From assembly GCF_014203095.1 (NCBI RefSeq), contig NZ_JACHIG010000004.1, positions 248,001 to 312,000 of the forward strand: a DNA stretch of 64,000 nt, given 5' to 3'. The stretch comes from Prosthecobacter vanneervenii. GTDB lineage: Bacteria; Verrucomicrobiota; Verrucomicrobiia; Verrucomicrobiales; Verrucomicrobiaceae. Made by a program: the position numbers and the translations under genes. Below the pieces are notes generated by a model. The model ran no database searches. It was given only the letters and a program-made list of their open reading frames with translations, and was not told where the DNA came from. Positions 7,772 through 15,960 of this stretch are shown piece by piece. How positions within the stretch are numbered: position 1 is the stretch's first letter; every line of letters begins with the position of its first letter.

Positions 7772-8857
7772 TTATTTCGCCAGCACTGCCTTCGGCGGGT
7801 GGCGATCGGCGTGGATCCATTGCTGGGTCTCAGGCCAGAAGACTTCCACGGGCAGGGCAAAGGTGGTCACGCGGTCCACGCGGGCGATGTTGATGCCCAC
7901 GATCTTGCCCTCCAGCGTGGCGACCGGGCCGCCCATGTCTGTGGGCAGCAGGGGGATGTCGTGCTGCAGGACTTCGGGGAAGTTGTCGTTGCGCAGGGAG
8001 ACGCCGCCGTTGGCAAAGTCCTCGCCGTTCCAGTTGTCCAGCACCTTGGTGCGGCTGGCCAGGCGCACGCGGCAGGTTTCCTCCTGCTTCTCGCGCTGAA
8101 TGCGCAGCTCCAGGGTTTCGCCCGGCTGTCGCTGTTTGATGATGTCATGCACGCGCTGGAAATCAGACGCGTTTTCTCCTGCGATGCTCAGCAGCACATC
8201 CCCCTCCTTCAGGCCGGCGGCTTCGGCGGGGCTGTCGCTGGCCACGCCGACGATGCGTACTCCCTTGCCGGCTTTGGCGGGCTTTTCCTCCATGCGGATG
8301 CCCATGGCGGCGCCTTCGCCACGAATGCGGCGGGTCCGGGCGCTGACGATGCCCAGGCGTGTCTCCGTGCCGGCATGGGCCACACTGCACAGCCATTGCC
8401 CCAGCGGCAGGGTGCGCGCGGCAGCCTCGAGTGATGCCGGATGCAGGCCGGTGATGCCCACCGCCTGGGCCAGCACCAGGTCCAGGCGGGGCTCGCGGTG
8501 CACCTCACGGAGGTCGGCTTTGCGCCCGTCGCTGAACTTGATGCGCGTTTTCTCTAGATCCGGCACCTCGCTGGCCTTCATGAGGACATACCCGTCATTT
8601 CCGACAATGGTGGCGGTGCCAATCGTGCGGCCCAGCAGGCTCTCCACACGGGCGGCGCATCCGACCGTGTGAGGCTTGAGATTTTCAATGGCTGCCAGGG
8701 TGTGTTTGCCGTTTGTGCGGTCTTCAGGTGGCAGCGTGGGGCGGGAGGGGTCGGCATGCAGCAGCGGGTTGAGCAGGAGAAGAAAGAATGCCGGAAGCTC
8801 CAGCGCACAAATCAGGGCCGGTCGCTTGCTGGCAGAGCTGGTGTTCCCCTTCGTCAT
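7772..8857 (-). CDS. Exported HtrA/trypsin-like pseudoprotease with internal PDZ
   Basis: Secreted protein of 361 residues (hydrophobic stretch about 15-34) with a degenerate chymotrypsin/HtrA fold. The histidine position reads LMKAS rather than LTAAH. The acidic residue may be Asp126 (RLDLVLA). The nucleophile loop that should be GNSGGP reads TDMGGP at about 306-311, so Ser is Met. A PDZ domain (about 186-262) sits between the GIVSARTR strand and the nucleophile loop, that is, inside the protease fold rather than after it. It lies 28 bp downstream of an intact HtrA-like protease on the same strand. A non-catalytic partner or regulator of that protease is likely. The fold call is firm; the role is inference. 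Confidence 0.85.
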   Translation of the reverse strand: MTKGNTSSASKRPALICALELPAFFLLLLNPLLHADPSRPTLPPEDRTNGKHTLAAIENLKPHTVGCAARVESLLGRTIGTATIVGNDGYVLMKASEVPDLEKTRIKFSDGRKADLREVHREPRLDLVLAQAVGITGLHPASLEAAARTLPLGQWLCSVAHAGTETRLGIVSARTRRIRGEGAAMGIRMEEKPAKAGKGVRIVGVASDSPAEAAGLKEGDVLLSIAGENASDFQRVHDIIKQRQPGETLELRIQREKQEETCRVRLASRTKVLDNWNGEDFANGGVSLRNDNFPEVLQHDIPLLPTDMGGPVATLEGKIVGINIARVDRVTTFALPVEVFWPETQQWIHADRHPPKAVLAK

Positions 8858-8885
8858 TCAAATGTGCTCGTTCGTCATGGCTTGC

Positions 8886-9887
8886 CTACTGCCCTTCATC
8901 CTGGGGCTTTTGCGCCAGCTTTACGGAGATTTCATGCTCCTTGCCCTGGGTGCGCAGCTTGAGCTTCAGCTGATCACCCGCAGCCCGGGCGCGTACGGTG
9001 GCGCTGAATTGCTGCTGGTCCGTCATGGGGTCGCCATTCACACTCAAAATTACATCTCCAGTGCGGATGCCAGCTTTCAGGGCGGGCGAGCCCTCGATCA
9101 CATCTGCCACGGCCACCTCCAGGTCATCGCTCATCACGGTGGCCACTCCCAGGTAACCTCCGGCGCCGACGCCCCAGGTCTTGATCACCTGGGACTTCTG
9201 CATCGCATCCCAGGAGCGCAGAAAGGGAGCCATGGAGACGTGTACGTTCTGGTCCCGGCCTTCCCAGATCTGGCTGTGGATGCCGATGACCTCGCCGTTG
9301 AAATTGAAAAGCGGTCCGCCCGAGTCGCCACCCATCAGCACGCAGTCGCTGTGCAGGCCGTTGGCGGTCTGCTTGATGATTTTGCCCACGCGCAGAACGG
9401 GGCCTCGCGCCTTGTCAAAGCCGCCGGGATGCCCCAGCGCAAAGCACCACTCACCGGGCTGCGCCTTGGTCACCTCGCGGCTCAGATTCACAAAGGGCCA
9501 GGGCTTGCCCCGGTCTTTCAGACGGGCCAGCGCGGCGTCGGTCGTCTTGTCCAGGCCCAGAGATTTGGCTGTGGTCACGCTGCCGTCTTCCAGCACCACT
9601 TTCAGGTCCCGGCCGGGCTTGTCGGGCACATGGGCGGCAGTCAGCACCAGACCGTCGGCGGAAATGATGACCCCACTGGCCGTGCCGTTCCCCGCCTGGA
9701 TGGCCACCACTGCCTGACGTACGCGGGGCAGGAGCTGCTGCACCTCCTGCTGGATGTGCTGGAGGGTGGCGATGTCCGTCAGCGTGGCAGGGGGCGCATC
9801 TGCGGCCGCCAGCGTGGAGGCAAAAAGGCCCGCCGCTACGATCATCGTAGCGGCTTTGCAGGCCGGGAAGGTGCCAAGAGGGAACAT
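8886..9887 (-). CDS. HtrA/DegP-like serine protease with one PDZ domain
   Basis: Exported serine protease of 333 residues with an N-terminal signal sequence (about 1-29, ending ASTLAAAD). The catalytic triad is intact: His86 in LTAAH, Asp117 in KTTDAAL, Ser189 in GGDSGGP. A single C-terminal PDZ domain (about 245-325) includes GSPALKAGIRTGDVILSVNG. It is probably periplasmic, degrading or holding misfolded envelope proteins. It is the upstream gene of a tandem pair with the inactive paralogue and diverges from lpdA, 129 bp away. Confidence 0.9.
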   Translation of the reverse strand: MFPLGTFPACKAATMIVAAGLFASTLAAADAPPATLTDIATLQHIQQEVQQLLPRVRQAVVAIQAGNGTASGVIISADGLVLTAAHVPDKPGRDLKVVLEDGSVTTAKSLGLDKTTDAALARLKDRGKPWPFVNLSREVTKAQPGEWCFALGHPGGFDKARGPVLRVGKIIKQTANGLHSDCVLMGGDSGGPLFNFNGEVIGIHSQIWEGRDQNVHVSMAPFLRSWDAMQKSQVIKTWGVGAGGYLGVATVMSDDLEVAVADVIEGSPALKAGIRTGDVILSVNGDPMTDQQQFSATVRARAAGDQLKLKLRTQGKEHEISVKLAQKPQDEGQ

Positions 9888-10016
9888 TGCGCGTCGCGGA
9901 TTTTACGTTCTCCCGCCCGGCAGGTCAAACTGCGATCATATAGGGGGAATCTGCGGTTGAATACGGTGCCGGGCTGCGCTTCTCTCATGCGTCATACCCC
10001 CACACATACTGTTTAC

Positions 10017-11393
10017 ATGAACTACGACCTCATCGTCATCGGCGGCGGGCCTGCGGGCTACGTCGGAGCCATCCGTGCAGCACAGCTTGGCAAGAAAGTG
10101 GCCTGCGTCGAAAACGACCGCGCCGGGGGCACCTGCCTGAACTGGGGCTGCATTCCCACCAAGGCCCTGCTGAAAAACGCCGAACTCTACCACACCCTGA
10201 CCCACCGCGCCGAGGAGTTTGGCCTCAAGATCGGCAGCGTGGAGTATGACTGGTCCAAGGTGATCGGCCGCAGCCGCGGCGTGAGCGACAAGCTCAACAA
10301 GGGCATCGAATTCCTCTTCAAAAAGAACAAGGTGGACTACCTGCGCGGTACCGCCAGCATCCCTGCCGCCGGCAAGGTGGAAGTGACCGCTGCCGACGGC
10401 AGCAAGGAGACCCACGACGCGGCGAACATCCTCATCGCCACCGGCGCCAAGAGCCGCCCGATGCCCGGATTCCCCTTCAATGGCAAGACCGTGATCGGCA
10501 GCAAGGAGGCCCTCACGCTCGCCACGCAGCCCAAGAGCGTCATCGTCATCGGCGCAGGCGCCATCGGCATTGAGTTTGCCTACTTCTTCAACGCCTACGG
10601 CACCAAGGTGACCGTGGTGGAAATGCTGCCTGACATCCTTCCCGTGGAAGACACCGAAGTCAGCAAGACCCTGGAAAAGAGCCTGACCAAAGCTGGCATC
10701 CGCATCCTGACCAACACCAAGGTCACCGGCACCTCCGAAGACGGCAAGGGTGTGAAGATCAGCGTGGAAGGCGCGGCCAATGAGACCCTCGAGGCAGACG
10801 TCTGCCTCGTCGCCATCGGCGTGGCCCCGGTGCTGCCCGGCGGCATCGAGCTCAAGCTCACCGAGCGCGGCTGGCTCCAGACGGACGACCGCTACCAGAC
10901 CTCGGTCAAAGGCATCTACGGTGCCGGCGACATCATCGGGCCACCCTGGCTCGCCCACGTGGCCAGCTACGAGGCTGTGCAGGCCGTGGAAGGAATCTTC
11001 ACCAAGCACAAGCCCAAGAAAGTCGGCGTCTTCCCCGGCTGCACCTACTGCCATCCGCAGGTGGCCAGCATCGGCCTCACCGAGCGCGCGGCCAAGGAGA
11101 AGGGCCTCAAGTTTAAGGTGGGCAAGTTCCCGTATGTGGCCAGCGGCAAGGCCCTCGCCGCCGCCGAGCCCGAAGGCTTCGTCAAGATCCTCTATGGCGA
11201 ACCGCACGGCGAGATCATCGGCGCGCACATGATCGGCAGCGAAAGCACCGAAATGATCGCCGAGATCGGCCTCGCCATGAACCTGGAAGCCACCTGGGAC
11301 GAAATCGAAGCCACCATCCACGCCCATCCGACCCTGTCGGAAATGGTCAAGGAGGCAACGGAAGTCGCCAAGGGGCATCCGATTCACGTGTGA
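10017..11393 (+). CDS. lpdA: Dihydrolipoyl dehydrogenase (E3)
   Basis: FAD-dependent E3 subunit that reoxidises dihydrolipoamide in pyruvate and 2-oxoglutarate dehydrogenase or glycine cleavage complexes. Length is 458 residues, normal for the family. FAD-binding LIVIGGGPAGYVGA is at the N terminus, the redox disulfide is in GGTCLNWGCIPTK, the NAD-binding GAGAIGIEFA is central, and the C-terminal dimer/catalytic motif is HAHPTLSE. Start at 10017 places the FAD motif at residue 4; the same reading frame stays open far upstream, but only antisense to the protease genes. No E1 or E2 gene is adjacent. A strong terminator follows. Confidence 0.95.
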   Translation: MNYDLIVIGGGPAGYVGAIRAAQLGKKVACVENDRAGGTCLNWGCIPTKALLKNAELYHTLTHRAEEFGLKIGSVEYDWSKVIGRSRGVSDKLNKGIEFLFKKNKVDYLRGTASIPAAGKVEVTAADGSKETHDAANILIATGAKSRPMPGFPFNGKTVIGSKEALTLATQPKSVIVIGAGAIGIEFAYFFNAYGTKVTVVEMLPDILPVEDTEVSKTLEKSLTKAGIRILTNTKVTGTSEDGKGVKISVEGAANETLEADVCLVAIGVAPVLPGGIELKLTERGWLQTDDRYQTSVKGIYGAGDIIGPPWLAHVASYEAVQAVEGIFTKHKPKKVGVFPGCTYCHPQVASIGLTERAAKEKGLKFKVGKFPYVASGKALAAAEPEGFVKILYGEPHGEIIGAHMIGSESTEMIAEIGLAMNLEATWDEIEATIHAHPTLSEMVKEATEVAKGHPIHV

Positions 11394-11423
11394 TCGGATG
11401 ACGATCTGATGAGTTCGTTTTCA

Positions 11424-11454
11424 AACGGGCGGCCGCAAATGGCCGCCCGTTTTT
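11424..11454 (+). terminator. Rho-independent terminator after lpdA
   Basis: A perfect 11-bp GC-rich stem (11424-11434 with 11441-11451, core ACGGGCGGCC) with a 6-nt loop, followed directly by a T-run. It lies 31 bp after the lpdA stop. Confidence 0.85.
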
Positions 11455-11533
11455 ATGCTCTCGGTTCGGTGAAGGCACGACTTCCTGACAAGCACGTCAT
11501 TTGAATCCCGTATACGTATCTCCGTCCTCCACC

Positions 11534-12505
11534 ATGAACCGTCGCCAGTTCCTCCACGCCGCCTCTGTGTCTGCCGCTTCCCTCGCGGTCTCATCTTGCA
11601 CCACCACGACCAAGCGTGCGGACAAGCTGATCATCGACACGCATCAGCACCTCTGGGGCGGAGACTTCGTGAACCCTCCGTGGGTCAAGACTGCGCCGGA
11701 AGTGCTGCAGCACACCTTCCTCACGCCGGAGTATCAGGAGGCCACTCACGGCCTCAATATAAAGGCCATCTACATGGAGGTGGATGTGGCTCCGAAAGAC
11801 CACGTCAAAGAAGCCGACGCCATCGTCGCGCAAATCCGCGCGCGCAACACCCCCACCGTCGCCGCCACCATCGGCGGGCGTCCGGCTTCCGCCGACTTCG
11901 AAAGCTACGTACAGCGCTATGCTGGCACTGGCATTGTTAAAGGTCTGCGTCAGGTGCTGCACGGCCCCAGCACACCTGCAGGCTACTGCCTGCGCCCGGA
12001 GTTTGTGCGCGGTGTGCAGACGCTCGGCAAACACGGCCTCAACTTTGAACTCACCATGCGCCCGACGGAACTGCACGATGCCGTGAAGCTCATCCAGCAG
12101 TGTCCCGAAACGCACTTCGTTCTCGACCACTGCGGCAATGGCGATCCCAAGGCCTTCAATCCCAAGCTCGGTCCCGACCTGCCGCGTACCTGCACGGCTG
12201 ATGGCTGGAAGCGTGGCATCGATGCCGTAGCCGCATGTCCTGGCGTGATGTGCAAGATCAGCGGTATTGTCGCCTTCGTCCCGCCCGGCCATTGGCGTGC
12301 CGAAGACCTCGCCCCTGTGGTGAATCATTGCCTTGATGCTTTTGGCCCTGACCGCGTTTTCTTCGGTGGGGACTGGCCGGTGTGCCTGCTTGGCAGTCGC
12401 GTACGCGGCTGGGTGGAGGCCCTGGATCAGATCGTGGCAGAACGCCCCTTCAGCCACCAGCGCAAGCTGTGGTCGGGCAATGCGAGCAAGTTTTACCGTT
12501 TGTAG
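11534..12505 (+). CDS. Tat-exported amidohydrolase-family lipoprotein
   Basis: Amidohydrolase_2 (PF04909-like) TIM-barrel hydrolase of 323 residues. The N terminus is a twin-arginine signal (MNRRQFLHAAS) ending in a lipobox-like VSSC, so it is probably exported folded and lipid-anchored. Metal-binding motifs are DTHQHLW near residue 36, FVLDHCGN in the middle and FFGGDWPVCLL near the C terminus, as in lactonase/decarboxylase-type members. Start at 11534 begins exactly at the Tat motif; an in-frame start at 11501 would add residues before it. The substrate is unknown; in this phylum such enzymes often sit in sugar-acid or aromatic breakdown pathways. It stands alone after the lpdA terminator. 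Confidence 0.85.
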   Translation: MNRRQFLHAASVSAASLAVSSCTTTTKRADKLIIDTHQHLWGGDFVNPPWVKTAPEVLQHTFLTPEYQEATHGLNIKAIYMEVDVAPKDHVKEADAIVAQIRARNTPTVAATIGGRPASADFESYVQRYAGTGIVKGLRQVLHGPSTPAGYCLRPEFVRGVQTLGKHGLNFELTMRPTELHDAVKLIQQCPETHFVLDHCGNGDPKAFNPKLGPDLPRTCTADGWKRGIDAVAACPGVMCKISGIVAFVPPGHWRAEDLAPVVNHCLDAFGPDRVFFGGDWPVCLLGSRVRGWVEALDQIVAERPFSHQRKLWSGNASKFYRL

Positions 12506-12558
12506 ATGCCGTTTTATCTGACCGAATTGCGTGATCAAAGTCATTTCTAGTGGCTCCC

Positions 12559-12830
12559 GGAGGGAGCAGAGAAATTAGCCGGTGGTGAAGCGAGGCTTGC
12601 CGAGCGAGAACCACCGGATTGGGTCATCAAATGGGTCAAGTGCCAAGGGCGCATGCCGGAGGTATGCGAGAATCGTGCGCAAACTTATTGCGTGCGCTGG
12701 GTGAATGAAAGCTTCTCGCATACCTTCGGCATGCATCGTTGAGGCGTTGAGAGATGTTCCTAATCCGGTGGTTTTCGCTGCACCGCTTCGCGGTTTCGCT
12801 TCACCACCGGCTAATCTCTCTGGTCCCTTC
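12559..12830. repeat. Nested inverted repeat (REP/BIME-like element)
   Basis: The 371-bp gap 12506-12876 holds no gene. Most of it is one large imperfect palindrome. Outer arms (12559-12620 and 12762-12830) are inverted copies of each other, and each is itself a hairpin bounded by CCGGTGGT and ACCACCGG (12579-12586 with 12610-12617 on the left). Inner arms 12653-12672 and 12713-12732 pair over 20 bp with one mismatch. The layout matches bacterial interspersed mosaic elements mobilised by RAYT (TnpA_REP) transposases, but no transposase is present here. Confidence 0.75.
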
Positions 12831-12876
12831 AGGACTTCATGCAGCAGAGCGGTTTATGTGACGTGTGATTTTCTTC

Positions 12877-14013
12877 TCAATCCAGCGTCTGCCTGTACCT
12901 CAGCACGCCCACGATCAGCGCCACGATCGCAAACAGCCCGATTTGCCAGAGCTGCAGCGAGATGTCCGCAAAGGTGTTCCCCTTCAGCAGCACTCCACGC
13001 ACGATGCGCAGGAAGTGCGTGAGCGGCAGCACCTCGCCGATTGCCTGTGCCCACTGCGGCATGCCGCGGAAAGGGAACATGAAGCCGGAGAGCAGCAGCG
13101 AAGGCAGGAAGAAAAAGAACGAGCCCTGCACCGCCTGAAGCTGATTGGTGGCCAGTGTGGAGAAGGTGATGCCCACCGCGAGATTGGCCGCGATGAAAAC
13201 AAACGCGGCCACAAACAGCAGCCCGATGTTCCCCACAAACGGCACATGAAACAGAAAGTGCGCCGCTAGCAGGATCAGCACCACCTGGATGTAGCCCACA
13301 AACAGGTAGGGGATGATCTTGCCCAGCAGCACCTCAAACGGGCGCGTCGGCATTGATAGCAGGTTTTCCATTGTGCCGCGCTCCCGCTCTCGTGTGATCG
13401 CCAGCGCGGTGATCATGACCATCGTCATCGTCAGCACCACGCCCATGAGGCCGGGCACGATGTTGTACTGCGTGATGGCCTCGGGGTTGTACAGCGCGTG
13501 GATGCGCAGATCGATGGGCGCATCGCTTTGCGCCAGGTAGGACAGCGGCCCCTTGAAGTCATTCATCAGCGCCGTGGTCAGCAGCGGGCGCAGGATGTTG
13601 ATGGCGTTGCTCGTGGCCGCTGGGTCCGTGGCATCCGCTTCGATGAGCACCGTCGGCTTGTCGCCGCGCATCAGGTCGCGTGAGAAATCCTGCGGGATGG
13701 TGATGACAAACTGCACCTCGCCATGCTCCAGCACCTCGCGCGCCTCGTCCTCGCTCTGCACCTGCCGCACAAACTCGTAGTAGCCGCTGTTGCGGATGGC
13801 GCTGAGCAGCGTGCGTGCCTGCGGGCCGTGGTCATTCACCAGCACCGCGGCGGGCAGGTGCTTGGGGTCGGAATTGATGGCGTAGCCAAACAGCGTGAGC
13901 TGCAGCAGCGGAATGCCCACCATCATGCCAAACGTCACGCGGTCCCGCCGCATCTGGATGAACTCCTTGATGATGATGGCCAGGAAGCGGGTGATGGAAA
14001 AGTAGCGCTTCAT
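12877..14013 (-). CDS. ABC-2 type transporter permease
   Basis: Inner-membrane permease of 378 residues, similar in plan to YbhS/YhhJ. One N-terminal membrane helix (about 28-48) is followed by a large extracytoplasmic domain (about 49-170), then five or so helices including GVVLTMTMVMITALAITRERERGTME, the typical ABC-2 motif with the polar RERERGTMEN turn. It ends near SLQLWQIGLFAIVALIVG. The start overlaps the ATPase stop by 4 bp. It is the last gene of a HlyD-ATPase-permease operon. It presumably exports a drug or envelope compound. Only one permease is encoded, so a homodimer is likely. Confidence 0.9.
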   Translation of the reverse strand: MKRYFSITRFLAIIIKEFIQMRRDRVTFGMMVGIPLLQLTLFGYAINSDPKHLPAAVLVNDHGPQARTLLSAIRNSGYYEFVRQVQSEDEAREVLEHGEVQFVITIPQDFSRDLMRGDKPTVLIEADATDPAATSNAINILRPLLTTALMNDFKGPLSYLAQSDAPIDLRIHALYNPEAITQYNIVPGLMGVVLTMTMVMITALAITRERERGTMENLLSMPTRPFEVLLGKIIPYLFVGYIQVVLILLAAHFLFHVPFVGNIGLLFVAAFVFIAANLAVGITFSTLATNQLQAVQGSFFFFLPSLLLSGFMFPFRGMPQWAQAIGEVLPLTHFLRIVRGVLLKGNTFADISLQLWQIGLFAIVALIVGVLRYRQTLD

Positions 14014-14939
14014 GCGGCAGCGAAGTTGTCCTTCGATTGATCCATCAGGTGGATGAACACGTCCTCAAGGCCGGAGCGGATCAGTGTCCATTCATGATCT
14101 TTGCGGAAAGGCGCAATCGCCTGGTCCAGCGCCGACGCATCTCCACCGCTGACATGCAGCGAAGTGCCAAAGGCCACCGCCTGATGCACGCCCGGCTTTC
14201 CACGGAGCGCCCAGGCAAGCTTCAGCAGATCGCCGCCCTTGACCTGCCATGTCGTCAGGTGCGCGCTATCAATCACCTGCTGCACCGTGCCATGGGTGAG
14301 CAGATCGCCATACGCGATGTAGGCCAGCCGATGGCAGCGCTCGGCCTCGTCCATGTAGTGCGTGGTGATGAGAAACGTCAGCCCCTCAGCGGCTAGCTGG
14401 TGGATTTGCTCCCAGAAATCGCGCCGCGCCTTCGGGTCCACCCCGGCGGTGGGCTCGTCCAGCAGCAGCAGCTTGGGCTCATGGATGAGACAAGCCGCCA
14501 GTGCCAGCCTCTGCTTCCAGCCACCGGACAACTGACCCGCCAGCTGGCGGTCGCGTCCGGCCAGACCCAGGCGCTCGATGGAGGCGGCCACCGCCTCTTT
14601 GCGGTTCTTCACGCCATACATGCGCGCCACAAAGTCCAGATTCTCGCGAATGCTCAGGTCCTCGTAAAAGCTGAAGCGCTGCGTCATGTAGCCCACCTGC
14701 TTTTTGATTTCCTCGCTCTGCTTGATCACATCAAAGCCCAGGCACGAGCCGCTGCCGCCATCGGCCTTCAGCAGGCCGCACAGCATGCGGATAAAGGTGG
14801 TCTTGCCACTGCCATTGGGTCCTAGAAAGCCGTAGATCTCGCCGGTGCGCACCTGCAGGTCGATCTGGTTCACGACCGTGCGCGTGCCGAATCTCTTCGT
14901 CATGCCCTTCACGTCGATGGCCAGATTTTCGCTCATCAT
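14010..14939 (-). CDS. ABC transporter ATP-binding protein (exporter)
   Basis: Cytoplasmic ATPase of 309 residues. Walker A GPNGSGKTT near residue 41, Q-loop YMTQRFSFYEDL, signature LSGGWKQRLALA, and Walker B LLLLDEPTAGVDP are all intact. A C-terminal extension of about 80 residues after the H-loop (LITTHYMDEAERC) is typical of YbhF/NatA-like exporter ATPases. ATG at 14939 follows the HlyD stop after one base; another ATG follows immediately at 14936. Its stop overlaps the permease start. It pairs with the downstream permease. Confidence 0.93.
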   Translation of the reverse strand: MMSENLAIDVKGMTKRFGTRTVVNQIDLQVRTGEIYGFLGPNGSGKTTFIRMLCGLLKADGGSGSCLGFDVIKQSEEIKKQVGYMTQRFSFYEDLSIRENLDFVARMYGVKNRKEAVAASIERLGLAGRDRQLAGQLSGGWKQRLALAACLIHEPKLLLLDEPTAGVDPKARRDFWEQIHQLAAEGLTFLITTHYMDEAERCHRLAYIAYGDLLTHGTVQQVIDSAHLTTWQVKGGDLLKLAWALRGKPGVHQAVAFGTSLHVSGGDASALDQAIAPFRKDHEWTLIRSGLEDVFIHLMDQSKDNFAAA

Positions 14940-14940
14940 T

Positions 14941-15900
14941 TTAGGGGGCGAATTCCACATCCACCGGCTGTCCTGGATGCAGCGTGGCCGCTACGGCATC
15001 GTCAAAGCGCAGCTCGATCATGAAGACCAGCTTGCTGCGGTTTTCCTGGCTGTAGATCACCGGTGGTGTGTACTCGGCCTGTGGGGCGATGAAGCTCACC
15101 TTTGCATTCAGCGCTTCTGCCGCGCCATCCAGATGCACCTTCACCGCATCGCCCACCTTCAGCTTTGCCAGCCTTGTCTGCGGCACAAAGGTGCGCACCT
15201 TGATGTTGGCCGGCGGCAGCAGGGACACCACGGGCCGGCTTGCCGCCACCATCTCTCCCTCGCGATACAGCGTATCATTCACCACGCCGGCCTGCGGGGC
15301 GCTCTGCTGCTTTTGGGAGAGATCCCACGCCGCCTTGGCCAGCGTAGCCTCGCGTGCCTTCACCTCCGCTTCCAGTGCAGCGACAGCATCGCTTCGCATG
15401 CCCAGATTAGCGGTCTTCAAATCCGCCTCCAACTGCTCCACGCGTTTGTGGTTTTGAATGTTCGCGCTGCGGGCCTGGTCCGTGCTGTCCACCGCCACCG
15501 CGCCCGACTTCGTCAGCTCCATCTGTCGCGCAAACTCGATCTCCGCCAGAGCCGAGGCCTCGCGCGCCTGCTTCAGCTGTGCCTCCAGAGATGCGATCTC
15601 GGTTGGCCGCTTGCCTTTCTTCGCATCTTCCAGCGTGTTCTTCGCCTGCTGCAGTCGTTGCGCCGCTTCATCACGCACCGCCGTCTCCGCGACATCCTCC
15701 AGCGCAAACAGCACATCCCCCAGCTTCACCTGCGCACCACGCTGAACGTTCAGCTTCGTCAGCTTGCCACCGAGTGGCGCAGACACATACACAAACTCAC
15801 CTTCCACATAACCTTGCAGCACATTCGACGGTGGCTTCTCACAGCCACACAGCCCGAGGATAAAGACCAGGACGCCGAGGGAGAGAAACAGCTGCTTCAT
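14941..15900 (-). CDS. HlyD-family periplasmic adaptor lipoprotein
   Basis: Membrane-fusion protein of 319 residues. The N terminus is a lipoprotein signal with lipobox LCGC at about 17-20. The biotinyl-lipoyl-like half motif follows (YVEGEFVYVSAPLGGKLTKL), then a long Ala/Glu-rich alpha-helical hairpin (about 60-200) and the second lipoyl half plus beta-barrel (AGVVNDTLYREGEMV). This is the YbhG/YhiI arrangement, linking the inner-membrane ABC pump to an outer-membrane channel encoded elsewhere. It is first in the operon, behind a strong terminator. Confidence 0.92.
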   Translation of the reverse strand: MKQLFLSLGVLVFILGLCGCEKPPSNVLQGYVEGEFVYVSAPLGGKLTKLNVQRGAQVKLGDVLFALEDVAETAVRDEAAQRLQQAKNTLEDAKKGKRPTEIASLEAQLKQAREASALAEIEFARQMELTKSGAVAVDSTDQARSANIQNHKRVEQLEADLKTANLGMRSDAVAALEAEVKAREATLAKAAWDLSQKQQSAPQAGVVNDTLYREGEMVAASRPVVSLLPPANIKVRTFVPQTRLAKLKVGDAVKVHLDGAAEALNAKVSFIAPQAEYTPPVIYSQENRSKLVFMIELRFDDAVAATLHPGQPVDVEFAP

Positions 15901-15902
15901 GG

Positions 15903-15936
15903 AAAAAGTGGAACGGGACAGCAGTTATCCCGTTCC
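15903..15936 (-). terminator. Rho-independent terminator after the cytochrome c dehydrogenase gene
   Basis: Read on the minus strand, a perfect 9-bp stem (15928-15936 with 15910-15918, core GGAACGGGA) is followed by a five-base T-run at 15907-15903, just before the ATG of the HlyD gene. It should end transcription from the dehydrogenase gene, implying that the exporter operon has its own promoter or is fed by read-through. Confidence 0.75.
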
Positions 15937-15960
15937 GGCTAGGATGCAAGGAGCGGCCGG

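Noticed and set aside
8676-10016. N-terminal extension of lpdA to 8676
   Set aside because: It would run antisense through both protease-like genes; the FAD motif begins at the ATG at 10017.
12506-12876. Possible small gene in the 371-bp gap
   Set aside because: Frames there are explained by the palindromic repeat and have no coding pattern or start context.
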